Part shown: positions 1-8,493 of the stretch, piece after piece
Position numbering within the stretch: position 1 is the first letter of the stretch
Layout: every line of letters starts with the position of its first letter
From: Paludisphaera soli
GTDB taxonomy: Bacteria > Planctomycetota > Planctomycetia > Isosphaerales > Isosphaeraceae
Length of the DNA stretch: 64,000 bases
NCBI RefSeq assembly: GCF_011064595.1
Contig: NZ_JAALJI010000020.1
Span: 62,001-126,000, forward strand
Reading direction: 5' to 3'
Program-made: the position numbers and the translations under genes
The notes under the pieces: model-generated
What the model was told of the DNA's origin: nothing
What the model saw: only the letters and a program-made list of their open reading frames with translations
The model's database searches: none

Positions 1-293
1 TCATCGCGATCCGATCGGGTGCCCCCGTGATCCCGGCGTTCCTCTCGGGCACGCCGCCGACGGTGGACATCGGCCCCTCGCTCTGGACGCCGACTCGTTC
101 GCGCGTGCGCTTCGGTGATCCCCTGGACCTTTCCGACTTCTCGCCTTCCCAGGCCGGCGACAAGGAGGTCCTCGCCGAGGTGTGCGATCGGTTCGATCGG
201 GCCCTTCGTCGATTGCAGGAGATCAGCTTGCGGGAGGCCGGCGAGCTGCCATCCGGAGTCGAGCACCCGGCCGGCGTGGGACCGGCCGAGTGA
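1..293 (+). CDS. PlsC-like 1-acylglycerol-3-phosphate acyltransferase, C-terminal fragment
   Basis: This is the 3' end of a gene that begins before the window; the reading frame is open from base 3. The visible ~96 residues carry the pattern typical of the distal part of PlsC-type acyltransferases: a GAPVIPAFLSGT strand followed by a RVRFGDPLDL strand and a terminal helix (DRFDRALRRLQEI). Such enzymes acylate lysophosphatidic acid in phospholipid synthesis at the inner membrane. The catalytic HX4D box lies outside the window, so the family call rests only on the C-terminal pattern. The stop overlaps the start of the next gene (GTGA), which suggests translational coupling. Confidence 0.7.
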   Translation, partial: IAIRSGAPVIPAFLSGTPPTVDIGPSLWTPTRSRVRFGDPLDLSDFSPSQAGDKEVLAEVCDRFDRALRRLQEISLREAGELPSGVEHPAGVGPAE

Positions 294-1294
294 CCTCGGA
301 GGAGCTTCGCACCGTCGTCGACCGCTATCCGGCCGCCGAGCGACCTCTGGCCCCTCCGGTGTCTCTGGGTGGAGCCGGCGGCCTGAGCGGGTCGCGGCTG
401 TGGCGTTACACGTCGCGGAGCGGCGATCGCCTGGTCCGCGCCTGGCCTTCGGCGATCGGGGTCGAACGCGTGAGCCGGATCCACGCCTGGCTCCGCCGCC
501 TCGCGGACCTGCCATTCGTCCCGCAGCCGATCGCGACTCGTGCTGGCGACACGATCGTGCGGCTTCACGATCGTTCCTGGGAGGTCGCCCCGTGGTTGCG
601 CGGGACTTCCGCGTCGATCGAGCGGGCCCACGTCGACCGGGTCCGAGCCGTCTTCGAAGCCCTCGCCAAGGTCCATGTGCGGCTCGCGGGCTCCGACGCC
701 CGACGCGGCCCGAGTCCCGGGCTCAGTGCCCGCTGCGATGAGGTGGCCGCACTCCGGCGTTCGGGATTCGACGAGATCGAGCGCTCTCTGGACCTGAAGG
801 CCGACGACCCCCTGGCGGGCTCGGCGACGACCTGGCTCAGGTCGGCGCGGCGGGCTGCGCCAGACGTCCTGGCGGCGGCCTCGCCGGTCGTCGAACGGGC
901 AGTCTGGTTGCAGCCGTGCCTCCGGGACGCGCGGCCGGGCCATTTCCTTTTCGATCAAGGTCGGCTGAGCGGCCTGGTGGACTTCGGGGCAATGGACGTC
1001 GAGTCGGTCTCCGCCGACCTGGCGAGGCTCGCGGGCGAGTGGTTCGGCCCGGATGACCTCTCGCTGCGATCCGAGGGGCTGGAGGCGTACGGTCGGATCC
1101 GCCCGCTGGAATCGGCGGAAGTCGAGGCGGCCCAGGCGTTCGAGACGCTGGCGGACCTGCTCATCGGCGAACGCTGGGTCCGCTGGCGGTTCCTCGAAGG
1201 TCGACGATTCGACGACCGCGTCTACCTTGACGGGATCGGACGGGGCCTCGCGCGGCTGGGACGTCTGGAGGTGGGGCGCCGATCGGAGCCCTGA
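290..1294 (+). CDS. APH-fold phosphotransferase-like protein with altered catalytic loop
   Basis: A 334-residue protein of the aminoglycoside phosphotransferase/choline kinase fold. The GTG at 290 is chosen because it overlaps the previous stop (GTGA) and because residues encoded upstream of it look like out-of-frame acyltransferase sequence. The C-terminal half has the expected order: a catalytic-loop-like stretch (CLRDARPGHFLF), then LVDFGAMDVE for the metal-binding DFG-type motif, then SADLARL. In the usual HGDxxxxN loop the Asp is kept here, but His is Leu and Asn is His, so activity is uncertain. No substrate can be named. Apparently co-transcribed with the acyltransferase; it ends one base before the convergent ymdB stop. 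Confidence 0.7.
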   Translation: MTSEELRTVVDRYPAAERPLAPPVSLGGAGGLSGSRLWRYTSRSGDRLVRAWPSAIGVERVSRIHAWLRRLADLPFVPQPIATRAGDTIVRLHDRSWEVAPWLRGTSASIERAHVDRVRAVFEALAKVHVRLAGSDARRGPSPGLSARCDEVAALRRSGFDEIERSLDLKADDPLAGSATTWLRSARRAAPDVLAAASPVVERAVWLQPCLRDARPGHFLFDQGRLSGLVDFGAMDVESVSADLARLAGEWFGPDDLSLRSEGLEAYGRIRPLESAEVEAAQAFETLADLLIGERWVRWRFLEGRRFDDRVYLDGIGRGLARLGRLEVGRRSEP

Positions 1295-1295
1295 T

Positions 1296-2156
1296 TCAAG
1301 GCCTCGCGCCGGGCGAGGAGGGGTCGGGCAGCTGGTCCGGCGCGCCGGTCAGGATGCGTCGAGCCTCGTCCTGGTCGATGCTCACCCTATGGATCGAGAG
1401 GGCCCGGCCGCTCTCAGGGTCGACGCTGACCAGCGCGCCGTTGAGGCGCGGGTCGCCGACGGCGACGTCGAAGTGGGTGGGGACGAAAGAGAGCGTCGCG
1501 TTCAGCACCCTGTCGTAGCGTCGGCCGAGGATGCCGTCGTGCGGGCCGGTCATCCCCACGTCGCTCTGGTAGGCCGTGCCGCCCGGCTGGATGCGTTCAT
1601 CGGCCGTTGCGACGTGGGTGTGCGTGCCGAGGACCGCGGAGACCCGGCCGTCCAGGTAGCGACCGAGGAGGTTCTTGTCGCTCGTGGCCTCGGCGTGGAC
1701 GTCGACCAGGACCACCCGGACTGAGGGGCCGATCCGATCGAGGATCCGATCGGCGGCGCGGAAGGGGCAGTCGACGGGCTTCATGAAGGTCCGGCCGATG
1801 ACCGAGAAGACGGCCGCCTGGGTGCCGTCGCGGGCCTCGACGAGGGCGAGGTCGGGCCCCGGGGCGTCGGCGGGGAAGTTGGCCGGCTTGAGGACGCGGT
1901 CCGAACGGTCGAAGACCTGATGGATGTCGTCCTTGCGGTAGACGTGGTCGCCCATCGTCAGCACGTCGGCGCCGGCGTCGGTCAGCTCTTCGAAGCAGCG
2001 CAAGGTCAGGCCCGAGCCACCGGCCGAGTTCTCCGCGTTGCAGACGACGAGCCCCAGCCCCCATCGGGGGATCAGCCGAGGCAGGAGCTGCGAGACGAGC
2101 TTCCGACCGGGGGAGCCGACGACGTCGCCGATGAAGAGGATCTTGAGGGGGGTCAA
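1296..2156 (-). CDS. ymdB: YmdB-family metallophosphoesterase (2',3'-cyclic nucleotide phosphodiesterase)
   Basis: A 286-residue TIGR00282/YmdB-type calcineurin-like phosphoesterase. Metal-binding motifs appear in family order: IGDVVGSPGR near the N-terminus, NAENSAGGSG, GDHVYRKDD, VDVHAEATSDK, GTHTHVATADE and DVGMTGPHDG. The usual GNH motif is GDH here. B. subtilis YmdB hydrolyses cyclic nucleotides and affects mRNA levels and biofilm choice. It follows rny by 28 bp on the same strand, the same order as in B. subtilis, so it is probably translated from the rny transcript and linked to RNA turnover. Length is slightly above the usual ~265 because of a short C-terminal tail rich in Pro and Ser. 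Confidence 0.9.
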   Translation of the reverse strand: MTPLKILFIGDVVGSPGRKLVSQLLPRLIPRWGLGLVVCNAENSAGGSGLTLRCFEELTDAGADVLTMGDHVYRKDDIHQVFDRSDRVLKPANFPADAPGPDLALVEARDGTQAAVFSVIGRTFMKPVDCPFRAADRILDRIGPSVRVVLVDVHAEATSDKNLLGRYLDGRVSAVLGTHTHVATADERIQPGGTAYQSDVGMTGPHDGILGRRYDRVLNATLSFVPTHFDVAVGDPRLNGALVSVDPESGRALSIHRVSIDQDEARRILTGAPDQLPDPSSPGARP

Positions 2157-2184
2157 CGCCTGGCTCGCTCTCGACGCGGGGGGG

Positions 2185-3729
2185 TCATCGGGCGTACTCG
2201 ACGGTTCGGGTCTCGCGGAGGACGGTCACCTTGACCTCGCCGGGGTACGTCAGCTGGGCTTGGATCGACTTGGCGATCTCGCGGCAGAGGGTCGCGGACG
2301 AGGCGTCGTCGAGCTGCCGGCTGTCGACCATGACGCGGACCTCGCGACCGGCCTGGATGGCGTAAGCCTGCTCCACGCCGGGGAAGCCCAGGGCGAGCGA
2401 TTCCAGCTCCTCCAGGCGGCGGACGTACTTCTCCAGCGTCTCGCGACGGGCCCCGGGACGGCTGGCGCTCACGGCGTCGGCCGCGGCGACGAGGACCGTG
2501 TAGGGGGCGTCGACCCGGAGGTCGTCGTGATGGCCGAGGGCCGCGTGGGCGACCTCCTTGCCCTCGCCGTAGCGCCGGAGCAGTTCCGCGCCCACCGCGG
2601 GGTGGCCCCCCTCCATCTCGTGATCCGCCGCCTTTCCGAGGTCGTGCAGGAGGCCGCATCGGCGGCCGAGCGCGCCGTCCAGGCCGATCTCCTCGGCCAT
2701 CATGCCGGTGAGGAAGGCCACCTCGATCGAGTGCCGCAGCACGTTCTGCGAGTAGCTGGTGCGGAACTTCAGCTTGCCCAGGTAGTCGAGGATCTTGTCG
2801 TTCAGGCCCACGACGTCGGCCTCTCGGGCGGCGTCGCGGCCGAGCTTGCGGATATGCTGATCCATCTCGTCGTGGGTGTCCTTGACGATCTCCTCGATGC
2901 GGGAGGGATGGATGCGGCCGTCCTGGATCAGCCGCTCCAGCGCCAGCTTGGCGACCTCGCGGCGGATGCTGTCGAAGCCGGTTACGATGACGACGCCGGG
3001 GGTGTCGTCGACGATCACGTCCACGCCCGTCGCCTTCTCGAAGGCCCGGATGTTCCGGCCCTCGCGGCCGATGATGCGGCCCTTCATCTCGTCGTTGGGG
3101 ATGTCCACGGTGCTGACGGTGATCTCCGCGGTGTGGGAGGCCGCGAACCGCTGGATCGCCACGGCCAGGATCTCGATCGCGCGTTCCCGGGCCGTCTCCC
3201 GGACCTGGGCCTCGTGGCGGAGGATGCGGTCGCCGACCTCGCCCCGCAGCTCCTCCTCGACGCGGGCCAGGAGCAGGCGTCGAGCCTCATCGCGGGCCAG
3301 CCCGCCGATCCGCTGGAGTTCCTCGGTGCGTCGAACCTCCAGGCGATCGACCTCGACCTGCCTGGCCTGGATTGCTGCCTCGCGCTCCGACTGCCGGTTC
3401 TGAGCATCCTCGAGTTGCCGCTCCTTGGAATTGAGCAGCTCGAGCCGCTGGTCGAGCAGGTCGCCGCGCTTCTCCAGGCGGCGTTCCTGCTCCCGCAGGG
3501 CCTTCCTCGTCTCGTCCATCTCGGCTTCCAGCGCCTGGCGGTTCCGGAGGGCCTCTTCCTGGGCGTCGACGGCGGCCTGCCTCCGGAGGGTCTCGGCCTC
3601 GCGGTGGGCGTTGCTGAGGATCTGGTCGACGAGGCCGCGCGCGGTGGTCGCCCGGTGGCGGGCGGAGATGTGGTAGGCCGCCCAGGCGCCGAGGAGTCCC
3701 AGGATCAGCCCGATCAGGCCTCCAGTCAT
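2185..3729 (-). CDS. rny: Ribonuclease Y
   Basis: A 514-residue endoribonuclease Y, close to the ~520 of B. subtilis. The ATG at 3729 is preferred over the upstream open frame because it starts directly with the single membrane helix ([20 protein letters not shown]). After this come a long charged coiled coil (about residues 25-190), a KH domain near 205-265 with [12 protein letters not shown], and an HD domain near 360 with [10 protein letters not shown] and [12 protein letters not shown]. RNase Y initiates mRNA decay at the membrane and organises the degradosome in bacteria that lack RNase E. It is the first gene of a two-gene unit with ymdB. The residues read upstream of this start are Arg-rich and not family-like. 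Confidence 0.95.
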   Translation of the reverse strand: MTGGLIGLILGLLGAWAAYHISARHRATTARGLVDQILSNAHREAETLRRQAAVDAQEEALRNRQALEAEMDETRKALREQERRLEKRGDLLDQRLELLNSKERQLEDAQNRQSEREAAIQARQVEVDRLEVRRTEELQRIGGLARDEARRLLLARVEEELRGEVGDRILRHEAQVRETARERAIEILAVAIQRFAASHTAEITVSTVDIPNDEMKGRIIGREGRNIRAFEKATGVDVIVDDTPGVVIVTGFDSIRREVAKLALERLIQDGRIHPSRIEEIVKDTHDEMDQHIRKLGRDAAREADVVGLNDKILDYLGKLKFRTSYSQNVLRHSIEVAFLTGMMAEEIGLDGALGRRCGLLHDLGKAADHEMEGGHPAVGAELLRRYGEGKEVAHAALGHHDDLRVDAPYTVLVAAADAVSASRPGARRETLEKYVRRLEELESLALGFPGVEQAYAIQAGREVRVMVDSRQLDDASSATLCREIAKSIQAQLTYPGEVKVTVLRETRTVEYAR

Positions 3730-4040
3730 CTGTCCGTACACGCCGGCCGGCCTTTCCAGGTCTGACTCTGCTGCGACTTCGGTCCGGTCGAGCCGGGGGC
3801 CGGGCCCCCGGCGGGCCCGGCGTTCGCTTGCGGTTCGTCGTCGATCCGCCGGGGGGAGCCGGGTCGGGGCGAGACGGCGACGCGCCCGATCGCCCTCGTC
3901 GCGGAGGCGCGAAGTGGGGGGTGCGGCTCGGCCCCCCGAGCTGCGCGAGGCCCGATCGGCGCGCGGAACTCGCACGCTACTCTAACAAAAGAGCCGGGCG
4001 GGTCAATCGCCCGCCGGCCCCCCCCCCAGCGGGGCCGAGG
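3730..4040. other. Non-coding stretch upstream of rny
   Basis: 311 bp between the DUF1579 stop and the rny start, both on the minus strand. An open frame continues upstream of rny to 3975, but it is Arg/Pro-rich and has no family features, so I treat it as leader. The only clear element is the terminator at 3984-4018. I see no convincing -35/-10 pair for rny. Confidence 0.5.
3984..4018 (-). terminator. Rho-independent terminator of the DUF1579 gene
   Basis: Read on the minus strand, a G+C-rich stem of about 9 bp with one bulged base (gcc/ggcggg pairing with cccgcc/ggc, 3993-4018, loop of about 7) is followed at once by TCTTTTGTTAG. It lies 23 bp after the DUF1579 stop and separates this gene from rny. 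Confidence 0.6.
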
Positions 4041-4610
4041 TCACTTGCTCCGGCGCTGATATGTCATCTGGAGGATCTTGAGATAGTCGTTCCCGGTGTC
4101 GTCCGACTTCAGGTAGAAGGTGAACTCACGCACGTCGTCGCTCTTGAGGACGGTCACGGTCTTGACGTCGTACGGCTTTCCCGTGCGAGGGTCGGTCGAC
4201 TTGCCGAGGCTCGTCAGGGTCTTGGAGGCCTCGTCGTAGTCTCCTTCCAGGATCATCATGTGAGGGTCCGTCGAGTCCACCCAGACGTCGACGAACTTCT
4301 TCTTGGCGGGGTCGTAACCGCTGATGCCCCGGCCGGTGAACGGGGTTCCGGCCATCCGACCGTCGAACTTGCTGGTCAGCCAGAGCCCGCCGGGCATGAG
4401 GGTGATCTCCTCGACCCCCTTCGAGATGTCGGGCGGGGCGTCGGGGCCCTGCATCCACACCTTCACCTCGGCGTCCCAGGTGCCGACCTCCTTCGCCATC
4501 TTCTCGTGCTGCGCGGTCGGCTTGGCCGCCTCCTGGGCCCGAGCGTCGACCCCGATTGCGACGACCAGCGTCAGGAGCGTCCCCGGGATGAAGCGGAACG
4601 TCGTCTTCAT
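4041..4610 (-). CDS. Secreted DUF1579 family protein
   Basis: A 189-residue protein with a Sec signal peptide (MKTTFRFIPGTLLTLVVAIG, cleavage probably after DARA). The mature part matches the DUF1579 pattern: EHEKMAKEVGTW-like opening (AQHEKMAKEVGTWDAEV), LMPGGLWLTSKFDG, GISGYDPAKKKFVDVWVDS and a closing strand LKILQMTYQRR. The family is a small beta-barrel common in planctomycetes; its function is not known, and binding of a hydrophobic ligand is only a guess from the fold. A strong ribosome site (GAGGAGG) lies just before the ATG. It looks monocistronic, with a candidate promoter upstream and a terminator downstream. Confidence 0.85.
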   Translation of the reverse strand: MKTTFRFIPGTLLTLVVAIGVDARAQEAAKPTAQHEKMAKEVGTWDAEVKVWMQGPDAPPDISKGVEEITLMPGGLWLTSKFDGRMAGTPFTGRGISGYDPAKKKFVDVWVDSTDPHMMILEGDYDEASKTLTSLGKSTDPRTGKPYDVKTVTVLKSDDVREFTFYLKSDDTGNDYLKILQMTYQRRSK

Positions 4611-4658
4611 GTCGCCTCCTCGTGATAGGTGTTCGAAAGAACAGGAATCGCGAGTGGG

Positions 4659-4687
4659 ACTATGGGGTCTTCGTGGCGGTTTGTCCA
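4659..4687 (-). promoter_or_regulatory. Candidate sigma70-type promoter of the DUF1579 gene
   Basis: On the minus strand TGGACA (4682-4687) and CATAGT (4659-4664) are separated by 17 bp, about 50 bp before the ATG at 4610. Five of six -35 bases and four of six -10 bases match the consensus. Sequence-only prediction. Confidence 0.35.
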
Positions 4688-4760
4688 GCGAAATCCGGTC
4701 TCGGCCGAGGTTTCGAACTCGCGGACTCGGCCTCGACGTCGGGTCGGGGCAGTCCGGCCG

Positions 4761-6710
4761 TCACCGGGGCAGGTCGGGCAGCTCGGCGCCGTCCTCCTCG
4801 ACGGCGGCCGGCCGGCTCGGGGCGGCTGACGACTCGACGGTCGATGGTGTGGGCTTGAGGCCGAGGTGCTCTTGGAGGATCCTGCGGACTTCGCGGACGG
4901 CGAGGGGGTCTTTCTGCACGCCGTGGTCGGAACGTACGATCTTCTCGGACGCCACGCCGTCGAGGTGGGAGCTGCGGTAGGGGACCACGCCGTCCGTGGT
5001 CTGGCGGCGGTTGTCGGCCCGGACCGAGCCGATGATCGAGTGGAAGACGACGTCGGCGGCGGGCTTCATGTCGAGGATCGCCATCAGGATCGGCGAGTCG
5101 GTCGCCAGGGTCTCGATGCTCGACGGGAACCGCTTGAAGCGGCGGTTGAAGGCGTCCGGGTTGTCCTTCACGAGCTGGCTGAGGAGCTTGTAGATGTAGT
5201 CCGGGTCCGAGATCAGGTTGGTGCTGACCCGGCCGATCATGCTCCGCGACAGGTCCGACCCCCGGTGCGGCGTCGCCAGGAAGACGACCCGCTTGATAAA
5301 GGGGAGGGGCTCGAAGAACAGGAGCCTCTTGAGCTGGGCGAGGACGTCGGGCGGGCCCAGGATGTCCTCGAAGGTCTGGTCGGAGTTGAGCTGCCAGAGC
5401 TGCTCGCCGCTGGAGACGACCATGCAGTGGCTGAGCAGGCCCCCCATCGAATGGCCGAGCAGGACCATGCGGTCGAAGGCCGGGTCGCGTCCGTCCGGGT
5501 CATAGGTGGACTTGGCCAGGCTCAGGGCGTCGCGCAGGTTGGCGGCGGCGATCGGCAAGGGGACCCCGGTCGGGTACATGTACAGGAAGAACTGGTAGCG
5601 GTCGCGGATGTCCGGGTCGCGCTGCAGTTCGTCGAGCATGGGGATCCAGGCGAGCGGGCTGCTGATCAGTCCGTGGACCATGACCACCGGGATCTTCCCC
5701 GGCTCGTAGGGGCGGATCATCAGGAGGTTGGCCCGCTCCAGGAGCTGTTCCGGCCGCATCAGCCCGGACCAGCGGAACTTCTCCAGGTCGGTGCGCGACC
5801 ACATGTAAGCGAGGGGGGTCGTCAGGTCGATCTCCAGGGCGATCTGATTGCCCGGCTCGCCGACGACCTGATACTGGATCGGGTCGACTAGCTGGAGCGT
5901 GCACTGGCGGACCTGATTCACCGCTTCGCCGGGCTCGCGCAGGCGGGAATTGGGGACGAGGAAGGCGGTCAGCGGAAAGGCCATCTCGGCGGGATAGAAC
6001 CGTTCGGTCGGCGGGCGTTCGGTCTGCTTCGGGTCGCTCTCGCGGACCGCGATCAGGGGGACGCCGATGCCGTACTGGTTGCGGCTGACCGCCAGGCCAC
6101 CGACTTCGAAGTCGCTGGTCGGCAGGAGCTTGTGGATGTCGCCGGCCTTCCAGGGCGAGTCGCGGAGGGAGACCTGCAACTCCTGCTCGCGGTCGCCGGC
6201 CTTGAGCTTGATCTTGCCCTGGGGGTCGATCGGGTCCTGGGACTGGGCCGCGCGGATGATCCGCTCCAGGCCGGCGTTGTAGATCTCGCAGGCCAGGCGG
6301 TAGCGGGGGTCGGCGGGGGCGCGGCCGGCGGCCAGCTCGGGGTCGAAGAGGTAGTCGTACGCGTAGGCGACGGCGTCCTGATAGCGGCCGACGGCCACGG
6401 CCTTGCGCCATCGATCGTTCTTGCAGCCGTCGACCCAGGACAGCTCGGCCAGGGCGTAGACGATCTCGGAGCTGGGCTGGGAGCGCGCGATCTTCTCCAG
6501 GCTCTCGAGCGTGTGCTCGACGTCCCGCCGATAGCGCTTCTCCAGGTCGTAGCGACGGAGGGTCTCCATCGTCCGGGGGCTGGGCCGGTCGATCCCGGAG
6601 AGGCTGAGCTGGAACGAGCTGAGGCCTCGATCCCCTTTGGAGGCCTGGATCGTGATGTCCGACCAGCCGAGCAGGGTGGACGCGGTCAGGACGAGATGGG
6701 CGATCGACAT
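4761..6710 (-). CDS. Alpha/beta hydrolase with extended N-terminal region (lipase/esterase-like)
   Basis: A 649-residue protein. The first ~320 residues are helical, then mixed, with no motif I recognise (possibly repeat-like helices around residues 40-150). From about 330 on there is a serine-hydrolase domain: VVMVHGLISSPLAW forms the oxyanion strand, VLLGHSMGGLLSH the nucleophile elbow (Ser near residue 419), and VVFLATPHRGSDL a strand seen in lipases and PGAP1-like proteins. The likely catalytic His is in VRSDHGVQKDP and an acid in TTDGVVPYRSS. Substrate unknown; a lipid or ester is likely. No clear signal peptide, although the first 15 residues are hydrophobic. It stands alone on the minus strand. 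Confidence 0.8.
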   Translation of the reverse strand: MSIAHLVLTASTLLGWSDITIQASKGDRGLSSFQLSLSGIDRPSPRTMETLRRYDLEKRYRRDVEHTLESLEKIARSQPSSEIVYALAELSWVDGCKNDRWRKAVAVGRYQDAVAYAYDYLFDPELAAGRAPADPRYRLACEIYNAGLERIIRAAQSQDPIDPQGKIKLKAGDREQELQVSLRDSPWKAGDIHKLLPTSDFEVGGLAVSRNQYGIGVPLIAVRESDPKQTERPPTERFYPAEMAFPLTAFLVPNSRLREPGEAVNQVRQCTLQLVDPIQYQVVGEPGNQIALEIDLTTPLAYMWSRTDLEKFRWSGLMRPEQLLERANLLMIRPYEPGKIPVVMVHGLISSPLAWIPMLDELQRDPDIRDRYQFFLYMYPTGVPLPIAAANLRDALSLAKSTYDPDGRDPAFDRMVLLGHSMGGLLSHCMVVSSGEQLWQLNSDQTFEDILGPPDVLAQLKRLLFFEPLPFIKRVVFLATPHRGSDLSRSMIGRVSTNLISDPDYIYKLLSQLVKDNPDAFNRRFKRFPSSIETLATDSPILMAILDMKPAADVVFHSIIGSVRADNRRQTTDGVVPYRSSHLDGVASEKIVRSDHGVQKDPLAVREVRRILQEHLGLKPTPSTVESSAAPSRPAAVEEDGAELPDLPR

Positions 6711-7344
6711 GGCGGGTCACTCCCTCGACCCCGGGACGGCGGCACGATTCGCGCGGCGGCCGACGACCGCTAGCCGGGGCCGGACGAGCCGATCCCGGAG
6801 GGCGGATCATGCCCGCCGAGCCCCCCGCGGTCAATGGCAGGTGCCCTCGCCGAAGGCCCCGGGCGGGTGAACTGATCGGCCCGCGGATCGGCTTCGATTG
6901 GGTTCGTTCGCGCGACCGTTCGCACCTGGAAAATTGGTTTAAGTCGATACCTTGGTGGGGTTTAGGAGTCCTCTGGAAATTGGCTTCGTTTGGCGCGGAT
7001 CGTACGCCTCGCGGCGTGCGATCTGGAACTCCGGGGATCCCCGTAACTCCCCCCTCGCCGATTTCCCTCGGGCTCGGATGGGATGACAGCGTGGTCCGAC
7101 CGAGGCCGGCTCGCTTCGAGCTTTCGGGGCGAATTGTCAAGGAGCCGCTTGGTCGGCGCGCAGGCCTCCCATCTGGATTCTACTATGAAACGGCGGGGTG
7201 CGGCCGCGGCCGTGCGCCCGAATCGGAGTTCGGAAACTCTCGACCTCGTTGTGTCTCCCCAGCGGCGGGTTGAGAATGAGAGGTCGCCGGATCCGTTCTC
7301 CGAGGCGAAGCCGCCTCGACGTCGGACACGCCCCGAGGGGACCC
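6711..7344. other. 634-bp intergenic region between hydrolase and HlyD gene
   Basis: Divergent intergenic space. Open frames cross it, but their translations have no domain character and their base composition is less GC-rich than the neighbours. It contains a cluster of short repeats and hairpins at 6889-7043 (separate entry). I could not find a convincing promoter for the HlyD gene; a GAGGGG ribosome site lies at 7335-7340. Confidence 0.5.
6889..7043. repeat. Cluster of short intergenic repeats and hairpins
   Basis: Two short motifs each occur twice: CTGGAAAATTGGTTT (6926-6940) against CTGGAAATTGGCTT (6973-6986), and GGCTTCGATTGG (6890-6901) against GGCTTCGTTTGG (6982-6993). They are followed by an 11-bp inverted repeat with one G-U pair and a 4-base loop (6998-7023) and a 12-bp perfect palindrome CGGGGATCCCCG (7032-7043). 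Read on the minus strand the units resemble the short interspersed intergenic repeats that produce spurious NEAN/TKPI-type peptides in planctomycete annotations; that comparison is from memory. Confidence 0.45.
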
Positions 7345-8472
7345 ATGAATACGAAGCTGGTACGCAGGCTGGTCGTGACCACGGTCGTGCTCCTGATGGG
7401 GGCGGCGGCCTGGGTCGGATATCAGGAGCGGCTCAAGAAGCAGCTGCCGACGGGCATCGTCTCGGGCAACGGCCGGATCGAATCGGTCCAGGTGGACGTC
7501 TCCGCCAAGTATCCGGGCCGGGTGCTCCGGATCTTCGCCGAGGAGGGCGACCTCGTGCGGCAGGGCAAGGTCCTCGCGCAGATGGACACCGCCGAGCTGG
7601 AGGCCGAGCTGGCCCGGGGCAAGGCGAAGATCGCCGAGGCCCAGGAGACCGAGAATCAGATCAAGGCGGAGATCCTGGAAAAGGAGAGCAACCTCCGGTA
7701 CGAGACGCAGGAGTTCGCCCGCAACCGCGAGCTGTTCGGCCGTCGCGTGATCTCGCGCGAGGAGATGGAGAAGTCGCAGACCAAACGCGACATCAGCCAG
7801 GCCGCGGTCGACTCGGTGAAGGCGAAGCTCCTCGTGAACCGGCGGACGATCGAGGCGGCGACGGCGGACGTGCAAAACACCCAGGTTAAGATCGTCGACT
7901 CGACGCTGGTGTCCCCCGTGAACGGTCGGGTGCTGTACCGGCTGGCGCAGGAGCGCGAGGTCCTCGGGGCGGGCGGCAAGGTCCTGACGCTCGTGAACCT
8001 CGACGACATCTTCATGGAGATCTTCCTCCCCTCCGACGAGGCGGCGCGGGTCGACATCGGCGCCGAGGCCCGGATCGTGATCGACGCCCGTCCCGAATAC
8101 GCCGCGCGGGCCAACGTCACGTTCGTATCCCCCGAGGCCCAGTTCACCCCGAAGCAGGTCGAGACTCGAACCGAGCGCGACAAGCTCATGTTCCGGGTGA
8201 AGCTCCGCGTGCCGCACGAGGTGATCCTCCCCTACATCGAGCGGGTCAAGACGGGCGTGCGGGGCGTGGGCTACGTCAAGATCGACCCCGCCACCCCGTG
8301 GCCCGAACGGCTCGAACGCCGCTTCCCGGAGATCGTCGCCGACGAGGCGGCGAAGAAGGCCGAGGCCGAGAAGGCCGCCGAGCCGCCGCCCCCCGCCGCG
8401 GCGCCCGCCGAAGCGGCCCCAGTCCCGAAGCCGGAAGCCGAAGCGGCCCCCGCGGCGAAACCTTCGATCTAG
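7345..8472 (+). CDS. HlyD-family periplasmic adaptor (YhiI/YbhG-like)
   Basis: A 375-residue membrane fusion protein. It begins with a signal anchor (LVRRLVVTTVVLLMGAAAWV). A biotinyl-lipoyl half-motif (SAKYPGRVLRIFAEEGDLV) comes next, then a coiled-coil hairpin near residues 75-175, the second lipoyl half (IVDSTLVSPVNGRVLY) and a beta-barrel. The last 40 residues are a low-complexity Ala/Pro/Glu tail. The ATG at 7345 is chosen for its GAGGGG site and because it opens on the membrane helix. It is the first gene of an operon with an RbbA-type double ATPase and a permease, the same order as yhiI-rbbA-yhhJ in E. coli, and would link that pump to the outer envelope. Confidence 0.9.
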   Translation: MNTKLVRRLVVTTVVLLMGAAAWVGYQERLKKQLPTGIVSGNGRIESVQVDVSAKYPGRVLRIFAEEGDLVRQGKVLAQMDTAELEAELARGKAKIAEAQETENQIKAEILEKESNLRYETQEFARNRELFGRRVISREEMEKSQTKRDISQAAVDSVKAKLLVNRRTIEAATADVQNTQVKIVDSTLVSPVNGRVLYRLAQEREVLGAGGKVLTLVNLDDIFMEIFLPSDEAARVDIGAEARIVIDARPEYAARANVTFVSPEAQFTPKQVETRTERDKLMFRVKLRVPHEVILPYIERVKTGVRGVGYVKIDPATPWPERLERRFPEIVADEAAKKAEAEKAAEPPPPAAAPAEAAPVPKPEAEAAPAAKPSI

Positions 8473-8493
8473 CCTCGGAGCAGGGGACCGCTC

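Noticed and set aside
2038-3765. 575-codon open frame on the plus strand
   Set aside because: Antisense to rny; translation is low-complexity Leu/Val/Gly/Asp-rich.
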